A stretch of DNA of 64,000 nt from Plakobranchus ocellatus (GCA_019648995.1 BLXT01003727.1:1471584-1535583), one strand, 5' to 3'. Counted from the first letter of the stretch, positions 25,101-35,420 are shown. Program-made: numbers and translations. The notes: generated from the sequence alone by a model not told the origin.

Positions 25101-28100
25101 TAACTGCATAGGCACAGACCCAGACGTCACCACGAACTTTAGTTAATCAGTGTTTTTACTGAAGAGTCAGTTATGCCCTTGTCAACGTGTTTTCTGATTA
25201 CACTTGCAGGTGGCGGGTCTTGGAGCACTATACTGTAAGGGTGAAAGGTCAGCTGGATGTGATTGACAGCCTGGATCTGATTGGGAAAACCAGCGAGTTT
25301 GCCAGAGTGTTTGGTATTGAATTTTATGACGTCCTTGCCAGGGGTTCTCAGGTTGGTAGTTGATTTTGTTTTTCCGTTTTTTTTTGTTTTTGTTTTTTTC
25401 TTTTTCTTTTTCATAGAGAACAAAAGCATCTAAATTAGCCCCTGGTAAAGTATGTATGCGTTTGAGGCAGGTCAATTTTGAGAGGTAGGTTGTTTGAGGC
25501 CTCATATGGGGATTTTGTTTTTAAAGTATTTCAAACTACTTAGTGTATGAAACAAAATTACAGAAATTTTTTTTTCAAGGAGCTTATTTACTAATTCTCT
25601 GGCCTTAAATTTTTTTTTTTTTATAATGGTAATTTTTATTGCCATAGCTTTAAATTTAATAATCACAAGCCAGGATGTATTCATAAACTTCACTTTTGTA
25701 AACAAACCCTTGTGTTTTCAGATTCGTGTGGAATCTATGATGCTGCGTCTGGCCAAGCCTCTCAACTTTGTGCCAGTGTCGCCCAGTGTGAACCAGCGCG
25801 CGCGCCAGCGAGCACCAGAGTGCATACCTCTCACCCTGGAGCCCGAGTCGCAGCTCTACACAAGCCCTGTGGTGGTGCTGGACTTCCAGTCTCTCTACCC
25901 TTCCATCATGATTGCCTACAACTACTGCTTCTCCACCTGCCTGGGCCGCCTCTCCTGCCTGGAGAATGCACAGTGAGTTCAACAAGCTTTGCAAATATTA
26001 TACCTAATTTAGTGCTTTAAAGGACAAACTGGAGATTATTTTTGGACTCCATGTGGAACAGGCATTAGCATTATTTTGGTCATGACCTACAGAGGACATG
26101 CATCTGTGTTTTCTCAGTTTACTTTAGGCCTGGTGAATTAATTTTAGAACAACAGGAAAATATAATGTGTGTGTACAAATGTCACCACAAAAAAAAATGC
26201 TTTGCAGAAAAAAACTTACTTTAAAAAATAAATTTTATGCATGATGAAGAGAGCCAACTGTAAATTTTAGCTGTGTCAAATGCTGCAAAACTGTTGAAAA
26301 TTATAAAGGAATTCGGATATGAACAAGTGATGACTTTGACCAATATACCTATTTGTTACTCTTTTTTTTTCTTCAATCATATCATTAATTTTCACGTAGT
26401 GGTTTGTGGTTTACACCATGGAAGCCTATTCATGAATTGCAACATATTTTTTCATAGCAAGATGACAGAGTGTATCAATCAGGTTGTGTGATTCATGGCT
26501 AGGATCTTTCATTTCAAATTTTTAACTTTTGCAAACCTTGTTAAAATAGCTGTTTGTATTCACATGCCTTCCAGCTTTTGATTTGCTCTAACAACATTTT
26601 CAAGAAAAGTTGCAAATGCTCCTCTGATGAAGATCTCTAGTTTAGGTGGAAAGAGATTTTTTTTTTTTTTTTTTACTTTATCAAATATTGTAAAAGGAAC
26701 TTGCAGACACATTGGGATGGATCAATATGTTTTTTCATTAATTTGTATATGTGTGTGTTTGTATTTACTTTATATCTAGTGAAGGACCATTTGAGTTTGG
26801 CTGCACCTCTCTGAAAATGACTCCAGCTACACTGAAGGTATTTATATGCACTATTTTTTGTTGGGGTTTTTTTTTTTTAGATTGAATTTTAAAAATGTTT
26901 TTCAATTTTTTTCTGTAATAAGTTTACTTACAAAATATTACTGTAGTTTATCATTTCCTGAATCTATCTATATCTAGCATGTTAAGTCTGTTGAGACATC
27001 TTGTGCTAAGCTGTCCTGCTTAAGCTTGTAAAGGTACTCAGAGGGGGTCGAATGCAATTTTTTCTCTCTTTGATAGGAATCTTTCTTTATTTTTTGAAAG
27101 AGCCAAGGGGAGAATCATTTCCTTGAGCATGCAGAATTTTCTATAGAAGTTATGTAAACTAAGTACTGCCATGATTATGTTTTTTGTCTTTTTGTTCTCT
27201 CAAAGGGCTAGCATCATCGCACATTTCATTTTGGGATTTTTTAAAGATATTTGGGAAAATCTGAGGTTGTTCTGCTCTTTGGGGTATCAGTTTCCATTTG
27301 ATTGATGCTTGTTTTAAGAAAATTACATTGGCTCATTTCTAGCTTTTGGTTTTTGTAAATAGCCAATCCACAACAAGGTGATCTAGGCTTTCAGGCTTTC
27401 CGTCAGGCCAGGGCTCAAATCTGCGACAAAAGGGTTCCTGGAGATCACAGGGCGGACTCTCAAGCCACTATGCCCCTCTCGTTTCTATGATAAGAGCATG
27501 TTCATAGGCTTCGAAATATAAAGACTCTAATTCATTGCATTTTGGTATAATTCTGAATGATGCCATTACGTTAGCCCAGTGACATTAAATAAAAAACTTT
27601 TACTTCTGGAATCTAAAAGATTTTAAGTTGAATTCGGCAATGTAGATCTGCAACTCAACTCCTCATGTGACACCACAGAAAAGGCTTTGGAAATTTTTAA
27701 GGAGCTTGTTGTTTTTTTTTTCTTTTTATAGAAGTGTTCTGGTATTTGAAATAGTTTTTTGCAATAAAAATATGTGATTTATCGAATGTCACAATTTTTT
27801 TGTCCTTGTTGATTTATTCAAAATTTCCCAGAAAATCCAGAAGTATGTGACAGTATCACCCAATGGTGTTGTGTTTCTCAAATCAACTGTCAGGCGGGGT
27901 GTCTTGCCCAGGTGAGTGCCAATTTGTTTATTTCAAACCTAAATTGAATAGATGATGGCAAATGCTATACATAGCTTAACCCAAATAATGAATACATTGT
28001 GAAGTATTTTGTTCCAGTCTTTTACTCATTGTTTCTTATACTGTTATAAGATCCATTCTCAGAGAATTGTCAATTTTTTGTTGTTGTCTACTCAGGATGG

Positions 28101-31100
28101 TGGAGGAGATTCTGAATACAAGGATTATGGTGAAGAAGTCGATGAAGTCTGTGAAAGATGACAAGGTGTGGTATTGTTTTTTTTTATAATACCATATACT
28201 CAATACAATATTTCATCATGGCTTTAGACCCATGATTTTATGGACATTGTTGTGTAAAACTCAAATCTGCGTCAGCATAGCCTAGCTTCAAAAGGTCTAA
28301 TTAAATTTTAAGATTGTATTTGTGACCCTCGTTTACACCACAAAACAAGCCTCCACTGAGACTGTTTTATTTTGCAGCATAAATATCCACCATAATGCTC
28401 TAGCCTGTTCAACAGTCTAATTTGGATCTAAAACTCTTTAGGTTTAAAAAAAAAAAGGTTGTGATAATTTTTTTGTTTAGTATCAGTATAACATATTGAA
28501 GAGGAAAAAAAGGCTATAAAAGTACAAATCTAAAGCATCTTGTAGATAAGCCTGCCTCTTAGCATTGTGAGAGAATTATTTGATGACTAGCCTTTTTTTT
28601 CTATAGTTTCCTATCTGAAAAAAACACCCCACTGTGTGTTGACACTAATAGCAGTGATGTGGAATTCCTGCCTGCATGAATTCCATGGCTGTATCTGGAT
28701 AATAACGAAGAATCTGATGACTAGAATGAAATTATCAGCCTTGATGATAGTATTGCTTTCTCTGACTTGGCCAGACCATGTCCCGCATGCTGGATGCTCG
28801 CCAGTTGGGCCTGAAGCTTATCGCCAATGTCACTTACGGCTACACTGGGGCCAGCTTCTCGGGCCGCATGCCCTGTATAGAGGTTGGTGACAGCATTGTG
28901 CGCAAGGCCAGAGAGAGTCTGGAGAGAGCCATAGACCTGGTCCGCAGCACACCCAGGTGGGGGGCGCAGGTGGTCTATGGTGACACAGACAGGTGAGCTG
29001 GTATTCAATGGCTTGTCTTACGCAGTAGGCTTGCCATGTAAATTAAAATGAATAGAATGGGGACGCGGAGCTTGTATATGAGGGATGACATGTTCTATGT
29101 GGATCAAAGATGGGGTGTAAACAACAGGATTGGTGGAGAGAAAGGAAAGCTTGACTTTAATAATATGCCAAGGGAGGTTTTGTATATTCTGATGATAGTA
29201 GAGAGAGCAGGAAAAAAAAAAGCTATATCAGAGCATTGAGAAGAATTTACAAGCTAAACAATTCTCATTTAATTTTTGAGATAATGAGCTACACAGTGTT
29301 TTGAAATGAATAATCAACACATATTCTGTGTACGGTTATGCTTTCATATGTGTTAGATTGGAAAAAAAGTGACCACAGAGGGAAGTAAAATCCCTATTTA
29401 GTTTACATTTTTTTTTTCTTTATAAGAGTCTCTGAAACAGGAATTATTTTATCAGCATAGGTGCAGAAGAAATATTTTTTTTCATTTGTAACTAAAGCAA
29501 AGAAGAATGAAAAAAAATTCTTCCCTGTATGAGCTGTGTAAGTTTGAATGTGTTTGCAGATTCTACAATAGATAGGCTTCTGTACATAGAGGCTGTAAAC
29601 TTATTGACCCGCTATATTTCCAGTCTGTTCATCCACTTTCCTGGTCGCAGCAAAGATGAAGCTTTTACTCTAGGCCATGAGATTGCTGACGCTGTCACAG
29701 CCATGTTTCCCAGCCCAATGAAGCTCAAGTTTGAAAAGGTAAAAGCCTGCAGGTGTGAGCAATATCCTCTGTGTCCAGCATTAAGAGGCCAGATTTACTT
29801 GACGGCCAAGTTAAAAGGTTTAGACCCAGAATTTCAGAGATTTGCTGTAAATCTTTGTAAACAGAGATGTACTCAGCTACTAGACAAGCAAGTTAAAAAC
29901 TGACAACCTTGGGGGAAAAAAAAAGAAATACAATGCTGAGATGCTGACCCATTTTATCATTTTATGCAGGGTATTTTCATTCTATGTTCACGTGATGATG
30001 ATTTTGCATTAGACCTCCAATCCCTCAGCCAAATGGGACAAAATTACACAAGTTGGGTTGTTTTCTAGAAAATAGATGAAAAAACCTATCACAATCAATT
30101 GATTACGTTTATGTTTTATATTTCACATTTCTTGTTATTTGAATCTAAAAGAAACTTATGACTGAAAAAGAAAAGCAGGCAAATATTCAAAGTCTAATTG
30201 TATGGTATCATTGATATTGACACTAGGAAAACTAGGCCTTGTAATATTTCAGGATAAATAAAGAGCTACAAATTGAGTCAAGCACAGTGTGTGTTCATGT
30301 GGAATTTTCTCTAAGGTTCACCGTCCCCATCAACATAAGTTCTATAAAAGACAATTTTCCTAGACAGGCAATTGAAGTGAAAGATCTGCAACGCTTTTAT
30401 GTATCCATCGCATTATGACAACCCAAACGTTGTGTTTCTAACTGCAGGTGTACAAGGGCAGATTATCAAATTAAAAGATCTGCAAAGCTTTAGTGTATCC
30501 ATGGTATTATGACAGTCCATAAGTTGTGTTTCTATCTTCAGGTGTACCTGCCTTGCGTACTGCAGACCAAAAAACGCTACGTTGGCTTTATGTACGAGAG
30601 CCCAGACCAAAAAGACCCAGTGTATGATGCTAAGGGGATTGAGACTGTGCGCCGAGATTCCTGTAGTGCTGTCTCTAAGGTATATACTCTGCTTGGTTAG
30701 ATAATAGAAAGGTCTCTCTGATTTCATGCTTCAGTCTCTCCTCTTGATCTGAAAACCTTTCAAAATGATAGGTAAATAATGAAAGCGATCGTGAAATCTC
30801 TGAAATCCTAACAAAGATCTATAGCAAAACAAAATAAAAACTATGCAGTTCCATGAAAAATCATTTTAAAAATATGAAAAGAAAATTCATGCCTCACATT
30901 TTGCATTAACCCAGCTGAAATCACCTAATTCCCTTTTCCCTGTGGTGATCATGTGAGGATATTGTTTATCCTTTGCTAGATCTTGGAGCGGTCCATCAAG
31001 GTTCTCTTCTCGACCCATGACCTGTCGCGTGTACGAGAGTATGTGACCAGGCAATTGCACAAGCTGTTAGAGGGCAAAGTCAGTGTGTTGGACCTCATTT

Positions 31101-34100
31101 TTGCCAAGGAGTTCCGTGGCTCTTTAGGCTACAAGCCAGGTGCCTGCGTCCCTGCCTTGGAGATTGCCAGGTAATCTTGTCATGAAAACATGGGATATGC
31201 ATTTCAATTCTGATGAGTAAACCAAACAAAAAATTGAAAATATGTGAGGTAGGATTTTCAAAAAATCTTTTTGAGGCTTCGTATTTTATTTGTTTTGTTT
31301 TTTTTCCTTTTTTTTTTTTAAAGTAGAGAAATTTCAGCAATCTTTAACTCACCGGGCTATGGTGTCGAACTGTATTGACATACTATTTGTAGTGCCCAGG
31401 CCCTGATATCGAATTTGTTCGGCATGGCTTTGCGAATTTTTTTAAGTACGTTAACAACGTCTCAAAAACTTCCAGTTTTCTCGGTTGATTTCGTGAGTTT
31501 CCGAGCTTTACGGTGATACCCAATTTGTGGCATTTCTCCTATTTTTAGTATTCAAAATAAAGGATTGAAGACGGATACCTCCGAACCGCTCGATCTGTCA
31601 TTCTGAACTCGTTTCCAACCCAAACAATAGCCAAATCATTGTGTAATGCTGTGTTTACTGAAGAGAGTGATGTTGAGCCATATGAGCTGGAATCAGATGA
31701 TGAAAATGAAAATTATTTCCATTTCCAATCGTTTTGAGAATATTAGTTTTGTTCTACATAAAATCTTGTCCCCAAACCTAAGTGCCCATTCAATCTCTAA
31801 CTCTAGATTTAGTTCTAGATTTAGATTTTAGACTAATCTAAAGATTCTAGGAGGTGACCGAGGTTGAAATTTCTTTCTAGAATGTACATTCGAATTTCGA
31901 ATGAAAAATCTAGGTCTAGTTAGGCCTATTATAAGCAATAAATCGTCATATCAGATTTCTGTAATTGTAGATCCATTCTGTTCACACGCCAACGACCCAT
32001 GAAGGTGAACAGTCAAATTAAAGACTTCATGATTTGGAGTGGGATAGATTTAGATTTAGACTAAAGAACCAGTTTCAATAAAATGATTTTTAATTTTCGG
32101 TGACAAAATTTATTTCCAAATGCAATATTTTTCTCAGATTATAGATTTCCTAGATATGCTTTTTATGGGCGTTTGCTTTCTGGGAACGCTTTCCGAAAAT
32201 CGGAAATGCATGGTATTTTTTAAAAATCGTAAAAAATCAACCACAACACTAAAAGAAATAAAATTAACACATTTGTAAAGCTCTGAAATACCAAAACATG
32301 CACAGTGAAAATGAAGTTTGTACTACAATTTAGTAAAGCACGAGAATTTTTTAAAAACTGTCTGAAACAGCCAGTTTTGAAGCACCGGTGAGCCTTGAAA
32401 TTACCAGGGCCGGTGAGTTAATAAAACTTGATGTCAACTAGCAGCAGTGAACTTTTATTCTCATCTCCTTTGTTATCAAATTGTCTTGATAAGAAAAGCT
32501 TAGAACCAAAGTGTCTTGCGTTATCTGAATCGTTCATTTATATAGCTATAACTTGTGAAGCAGTCGAGCTGCTGTTCTACACCCCTGAGATTAAATCAAA
32601 ATTTTAAAGGAAAGAAGAAAACTTTTCCAACTCTTTTAAATAGAGAAAGTATGAAGCTTGTCTATAGAAAGTTCCCCTCTCTTCATAGAGAGGTGAGTAG
32701 TTTTCACCTGCTTGGTGAATGGTTTTCATCTGAAGTCAGTCATGCAGAACAGTGGGAGTACTACACATGTGCATAATTTCACAAATACTGAAACCACGGT
32801 TTGATTCAGTTTGTCCTTTTTCCCTCCTTTCCTTTGATGCTTGTAGGCGTCGATTGCGTGTAGATCGTCGCCGGGAGCCACGGGTCGGAGAACGGGTACC
32901 ATATGTTATAGTGCACGGCCCCCCTGGCCTGCCCCTCATTCAGCTCGTGCGAGAGCCACATGACCTGACGATTGACCCTGCCTTGCGCCTGAACGCCACG
33001 TACTACATCAGCAAACAGATCCTGCCTCCCTTGGACAGAATGTTCTCTCTCATAGGAGTGAATGTCTTCAAGTGGTAAGATCTTCATTCCTAGACCTCAG
33101 TGTATTTCTGGTTTTGTTTAGTTTTCAATAATCTTTTTTTTTAAATGTTTCCTTTTTATTTGTGTTTTAGGAGGACTGGATTTGATGAAGATAAATTTTC
33201 TTTTTATTTATCATTAATACATTTTGATCAGGTTTTTTTTTTACATACAAATATTTTCTCAAAAGGTGATTCGTTTTCATAGCATTTTCACATAAGACTC
33301 AACTGTTATATTCAAAGAGGCATTATATTTCATCATGAATGATCTTAAAATCAAAGAAACTGATACTGAAATCTTTTATTTTAAAGTAGTTTAAGTGAAA
33401 CATTTTCTAATTCCTGTAAGCTTTTCAAAATAAATATATAGTATTTTGCATAGTTACATAAAAAAAATTGACAGTTCTGATATTAATACTGATCGAAAGG
33501 AAAGAGTATGAAAGTATTGAATGTTTTCCCCACCAGGTACCAGGATATGCCAAAAGTAGTGCGAGTGAGTCCTTTAATGGGCGGCGCACCAGGAGCCAAG
33601 CAGGTACTTCACTATTCTTTTACATTTATAATATCACTGAAATTTGTTTCAAGTGTGTAGGATTAGAAATTCCTTTTCCTTTTGTTTTGTTTTTGATGGC
33701 ACCATCCATTTTCACCTGGAATTGATTGATGAAAAAATTACCTGCTAGAAAAAAATAAAAAAAACTGTGCCTCTTGCAATAATTCCAATCAGAAGTCCTA
33801 ATCTGATTACGAAATATTAATAGAATCCTTTTTATGATGATCATAGTGTAGTTTAGAAAATTTTTGTCTCTGATGTGAGATCATGGATTTGGTTTCTAAA
33901 GCCATGAGATATACAAAGCCATGGAAACCAGCATTAGAAACACCAAAATTAAATGTTGTTGTATCATGTTACTTATATTGTGGGGAAATGACATGGAGAT
34001 AAGATAAGATATTCAGTTAGGTTTTCTGAACTTCATATTGTCGGTGAGATCTATGAATTCACCTAATCGTTTTTTTGTCATTTTCATGTGTTCAATAAAA

Positions 34101-34925
34101 CTCTTACAAGGCTCTTGTGGGCATATCCACCTTTTGGTTGGGCAAAATTATTGTGTGTTAAGAAAATATGGTTGAAAGATTTCAACGCTGGTTTGCGGTC
34201 TCCCAAATTTAACACAATGATGAGGCTTATCACTTAACATTCATGGAACCTGTCGGCATAATTTCTTTTACCTCTTTGTGTCTTCCAGGGCACAATCTCT
34301 CAGTTCTTTGCCACAACTGATTGTCCAGTTTGTGATGCCCAAACGAAGAAGCCGGTGTGTGAGAAGTGTGCCACTGACCCCCAGCTGGTCAGCTGGACTG
34401 TGGTCACTCGGATCAGGGACTGGGAGCGCTCATACAGAAGGCTCAAGCAGGTGAGAAATTGTGTCAAGAATTTCCAACCCATCTCATCCAAAGGCCAACA
34501 CACCCTGCCTTTTCAGAGAAGATTTTGAGTCCTGCTTTCACGCTAACTTTGCCAGAGTTTGCATGTCTTAGTCATACCTAGGAGATAAGTCAGAAAATAG
34601 GCAGGTTAGACCTTTATGCTGTAAAGCAAAACTTGTCTCCAGTTAATTATAAATTCCTGTGCGGCTAATTCCCTTTTTTTTTTTTTTTTCTTTTTTTTGT
34701 TTAGTGGTGAATTCAGGATTTTTTTTTTCTCTTCCCTATTTGAGTTGTTGTTTGCTTTTATCTCACATGTAGGTCTGTGTCACATGTCAGGGAACGCAAG
34801 ATGCAGGAGACCAGACCTGTGTCTCCACCGACTGTCCTGTCATGTTCCGCCGAATCATTGCTCGGCAGGATCTCACAAGGGCAGATAATCTCAAAGATGC
34901 GCTCACCAAATACCTGCGCTTCTAA
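595..34925 (+). CDS. REV3L: DNA polymerase zeta catalytic subunit (5' partial, 26 exons)
   Basis: Family B translesion DNA polymerase that extends past lesions in complex with REV7, POLD2 and POLD3 in the nucleus. Exons: 595-679, 1008-1090, 1569-1820, 3049-3250, 3678-3826, 4555-14659, 15626-15665, 18387-19322, 19962-20087, 22164-22732, 23139-23254, 23750-23868, 24395-24513, 25210-25351, 25722-25972, 26780-26837, 27832-27911, 28096-28165, 28775-28992, 29624-29738, 30542-30679, 30980-31170, 32847-33074, 33537-33603, 34289-34450, 34773-34925. All junctions are GT-AG and keep frame. The first placed exon could start at 595 or 597, because its upstream phase is unknown. The N-terminal exons of the family (about the first 280 human residues) are outside the window. 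About 4,920 codons are present, against about 3,130 residues for the whole human protein; the excess sits in the giant sixth exon. Alignment to human REV3L is from memory but unambiguous across the polymerase domain. Confidence 0.96.
1821..3048. other. REV3L intron, no feature seen
   Basis: An AT-rich intron of 1.2 kb between the acidic exon and the SVADIL exon. No coding frame, repeat family or RNA gene was recognised. Confidence 0.6.
4096..4346 (+). repeat. Four-copy 60-bp intronic minisatellite
   Basis: Four direct repeats of about 60 bp, each beginning TTGTATGCTAGTCATTTATT and containing TCACACACTGATTACCTTCC, lie in the intron just before the giant exon. The last two copies are nearly identical. 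Confidence 0.92.
4555..14659 (+). CDS. REV3L: REV3L giant exon, 10.1 kb
   Basis: A single uninterrupted exon of 10,105 bp encodes about 3,368 residues of the disordered central region. It starts after CACAG at 4550-4554 and ends before the donor GTGAGT at 14660; the in-frame TGA at 14661 lies inside the intron and is not the end of the protein. In order it holds: a Q/S/Y/P-rich tract (about 4668-5560); polyQ runs; a conserved basic block around HARRQTVKVVR (7407-7650); a His/Gln-rich tract (8227-8480); a block around YIIIGKFKGYQSMLVKI (9324-9509) matching the vertebrate segment YIIINRFRGRKNMLVKL; paired SMxDIL motifs (12012-12194); a PYDLS motif (12843-12857); a proline-rich segment (13140-13420); and a REV7-binding motif (14526-14561). 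The equivalent human exon is large too, but under half this size. Confidence 0.93.
4668..5560 (+). repeat. Prion-like Q/S/Y/P-rich coding repeat
   Basis: About 300 residues within the REV3L giant exon consist almost wholly of Gln, Ser, Tyr, Pro and Gly, with at least eight copies of the tetrapeptide YQSP plus variants (YQSS, YQSV, HQSP) and a Gln run near 5407-5438. DNA-level periodicity is irregular, so this is protein-level repetition more than a fresh tandem array. Confidence 0.85.
8227..8480 (+). repeat. His/Gln-rich coding tract in REV3L
   Basis: Interrupted CAC/CAT and CAG/CAA runs encode alternating His and Gln stretches such as HHQQLQHHHHH and a run of about eight Gln. It looks like trinucleotide expansion kept in frame. 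Shorter Gln runs occur at 5407-5438, 6625-6645, 7927-7950 and 9641-9660. Confidence 0.85.
14526..14561 (+). other. REV3L: REV7-binding motif 1 in REV3L
   Basis: The residues MIIRPVSSPPSR match the known REV7 (MAD2L2) docking pattern of two hydrophobic residues, x, P, four residues, then P-S-R, and align with human ILKPLMSPPSR. The following SVEDSLQALGL and FCSNNQDLPDRP also track human sequence after the motif. The function, recruitment of REV7 into pol zeta, is established for the family and inferred here. Confidence 0.88.
15626..15665 (+). CDS. REV3L: REV3L 40-nt microexon
   Basis: This 40-base exon is too short to be seen as an open reading frame. The acceptor is TGTAG ending at 15625 and the donor is GTGAGG at 15666. 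It completes the Met codon left by the giant exon and then encodes EHGGRVLKVETNR, which aligns with human REIGGRLLMVETRL just after the first REV7-binding motif. Phase fits on both sides: one base enters from the giant exon and phase 0 leads into 18387. Without it the giant exon and the next exon would not join in frame. Confidence 0.88.
15666..18386. other. REV3L intron of 2.7 kb
   Basis: Apart from the polypyrimidine microsatellite and an (AT)n run at 16976-16992, this AT-rich intron shows nothing recognisable. Confidence 0.6.
16019..16120 (+). repeat. Polypyrimidine microsatellite
   Basis: A compound run of TTCTCC, then TCC, then (TC)n of about 50 bases lies in the intron between the microexon and exon 8. 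It is a pure pyrimidine tract of about 100 bases. Confidence 0.95.
18387..19322 (+). CDS. REV3L: REV3L exon 8: second REV7-binding motif
   Basis: This exon encodes 312 residues. It begins CNNIETF, continuing the VET...EF block of the family, and IEGWRERSLSRPG resembles human LEGLRLWK...RPG. Residues at 18561-18626 read VACPARWPPAR followed by VVAWLNSK, matching the second human REV7-binding element IMPCKCAPSR followed by VQVWLQAK. The rest is Ser/Thr-Pro-rich and includes RRTKRRTLFASP and LLKRVSTNTENQLRR, the latter like human TLRRVLLTQAKNQF just before the polymerase domain. The exon opens after CTGCAG (18381-18386) and closes phase 0 before GTAGGC. It includes two AAGATGGC motifs (18624 and 19078), discussed separately. 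Confidence 0.9.
18561..18626 (+). other. REV3L: REV7-binding motif 2 in REV3L
   Basis: VACPARWPPAR followed by VVAWLNSK corresponds to the second human docking site, IMPCKCAPSR followed by VQVWLQAK. The Pro, the final Pro-x-Arg and the V-x-W-L-x-x-K tail are kept, but Ser of P-S-R is Ala here. Confidence 0.78.
19461..19608 (+). repeat. Three-copy 50-bp intronic minisatellite
   Basis: Three direct repeats of about 50 bp share GCATTGTCTGTAACTGGGGT and a following AGTATTAGT-GTCTGTAG core, in the intron after exon 8. Confidence 0.9.
19962..24513 (+). CDS. REV3L: REV3L exons 9-13: exonuclease-like domain
   Basis: Exons 19962-20087, 22164-22732, 23139-23254, 23750-23868 and 24395-24513 encode the inactive exonuclease-like part of the family B fold. 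Landmarks are SQIEGPTPKNSFGFKV, LSLELHIETRGDLRPDPE, FDPDILVGFEIQMLSWG, IHIIGRVVLNLWRIIRHE and VYTFENVAFHILHRR. All align closely with human REV3L. The ExoI position reads SLE instead of the D-x-E of proofreading polymerases, as in other pol zeta proteins. The second of these exons has an extra segment of roughly 95 residues rich in Ser, Pro, Gly and Arg (22375-22665) that human REV3L lacks. The intron between the first two exons contains the 565-bp assembly gap, but phases on either side agree, so no exon is obviously lost. Confidence 0.95.
20690..21420 (+). repeat. Minisatellite interrupted by a 565-bp gap
   Basis: The sequence before the gap (20697-20755) and after it (21338-21400) is the same unit, sharing TGTTGATGGCTTATGTTTTG and CTCTAGTATTTCATA. 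TGATTATAGATGTT occurs both right after the gap and after the second unit. The repeat unit is therefore about 80 bp, and the N run from 20756 to 21320 most likely hides further copies. It lies in the REV3L intron 20088-22163. Confidence 0.85.
21822..21943 (+). repeat. 61-bp tandem duplication
   Basis: Two almost identical direct copies of a 61-bp unit starting GAATGGTGAAAATAGCTGAA, in the same REV3L intron as the gap-spanning minisatellite. Confidence 0.93.
22788..22862 (+). mobile_element. SINE family 2, 3' fragment
   Basis: The segment has GGCCTGATGG, then GTCTGAAAGCCTGAGATCAT and CTTGTT, the 3' signature shared with the copies at 27361, 52757 and 59786. The tRNA-like head is absent or too decayed to see. 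It is in a REV3L intron. Confidence 0.65.
23255..23749. other. REV3L intron, no feature seen
   Basis: AT-rich intron sequence with A and T runs and no recognised repeat or RNA. The same holds for the introns 23869-24394, 24514-25209 and 25973-26779. Confidence 0.5.
25210..29738 (+). CDS. REV3L: REV3L exons 14-20: polymerase palm and fingers
   Basis: Exons 25210-25351, 25722-25972, 26780-26837, 27832-27911, 28096-28165, 28775-28992 and 29624-29738 carry the catalytic core. Motif A is LDFQSLYPSIMIAYN in the second. Motif B is RQLGLKLIANVTYGYTGAS and motif C is YGDTDS, whose Ser codon is split by the intron 28993-29623 (AG before it, T after). These include the metal-binding aspartates of motifs A and C and the lysine of motif B, so the polymerase looks active. 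Conserved MSRMLDAR and GRMPCIEVGDSIV flank motif B. After 29738 the frame stays open by chance for about 50 codons, but the donor GTAAAA and the fit to the next exon show this is intron. Confidence 0.97.
27361..27480 (-). mobile_element. SINE family 2 copy (tRNA-derived)
   Basis: Read on the minus strand it begins with a tRNA-like head: an A-box-like GGCATAGTGG, then a B-box-like GATTTGAGCCC. It ends with the family tail GCCTGAAAGCC and CACCTTGTTGTGG. It matches the copies at 52757-52900 and 59786-59936. It lies in a REV3L intron, antisense. Confidence 0.75.
30380..30547 (+). repeat. Duplicated 3' splice-site segment
   Basis: A 74-bp segment at 30380-30453 is repeated at 30474-30547 with several substitutions. 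Both copies run from AAAGATCTGCAA to CAGGTGTAC, so each carries a complete acceptor and the first six bases of the REV3L exon that begins at 30542. The upstream copy is a decoy acceptor (after 30447) whose use would meet a stop after eight codons. Confidence 0.88.
30542..34925 (+). CDS. REV3L: REV3L exons 21-26: thumb and C-terminal cysteine clusters
   Basis: Exons 30542-30679, 30980-31170, 32847-33074, 33537-33603, 34289-34450 and 34773-34925 encode the thumb (YLPCVLQTKKRYVGFMYES, KGIETVRRDSC, GERVPYVIVHG, LRLNATYYISKQILPP) and the C-terminal domain. The first cysteine cluster is C-x2-C-x8-C-x2-C (CPVC...CEKC). The second, in the last exon, is C-x2-C-x10-C-x4-C. In the family the first binds zinc and the second an iron-sulfur cluster that holds the POLD2/POLD3 subunits. 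The protein ends KYLRF, with the TAA stop at 34923-34925. The 1.7-kb intron before 32847 is expanded by a TTAA-flanked transposon. Confidence 0.96.
31344..32421. mobile_element. TTAA-flanked DNA transposon (piggyBac-like), non-autonomous
   Basis: The segment 31348-32417 is bounded by TTAA at 31344-31347 and 32418-32421 and by short inverted ends (CTCACCGG at the left, CCGGTGAG at the right, with an echo CACCGGTGAG just inside). TTAA duplication is the mark of piggyBac-type elements. An internal plus-strand frame near 31660-31725 reads EESDVEPYELESDDENENY, resembling the acidic N-terminus of such transposases, but no catalytic region is present. At 1,070 bp it is an internally deleted copy. 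It lies in the REV3L intron 31171-32846. Confidence 0.7.
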
Positions 34926-35413
34926 AGACCATCAATTTTGTCATTGTTTTCTCGGACCAAAGCCAGCTGCTTGTAGCAAACACACACAAAATGACCAACC
35001 TGTCAACATAGCAAAAAGGAATATTAAAATATTGCTTAGATACACTGTGTGTGAAGCCTCCCTACAGGTAAAAAGGTTAGATAAAAGTTGTGAATCAATT
35101 TGGATATTAAAAAGTAAAGATCTAATATCAGTTTACTGTAAAAGTCCACATTTCGTAGCAACCTTATATATTTGTCCTGAAAGTAACAAAATGCCATGCG
35201 AAACATTGTTCAGCAGGAGGCCAATGTGACTACAGAGGCCCAGTGATTGTAACTTCTAACACGGACCTCCATCGAAATTCTTTTGATCTGAGGTAGAGTC
35301 TACTGGTATTGGATATAATTCTATGTCGTCAGATAATATTCGCCTATAGACAAGAGACCCATGTTTGTAACAAAATACCTGGCTGGTTTTGTCGGGAGAT
35401 CACACCTGTAACA

Positions 35414-35420
35414 AGAATAA
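35414..35420 (+). terminator. Candidate first polyadenylation signal of REV3L
   Basis: The first AATAAA downstream of the REV3L stop lies about 490 bases after it. Later signals exist, so this is only a candidate. Confidence 0.3.

Noticed and set aside
29048-29239. 63-codon plus-strand frame in the intron splitting polymerase motif C
   Set aside because: It has no match to REV3L, and the YGDTDS join needs 28992 to be spliced directly to 29624.
29739-29903. Open frame continuing about 50 codons past a REV3L exon
   Set aside because: The donor GTAAAA at 29739 and the perfect protein and phase fit to the exon at 30542 show this is intron.
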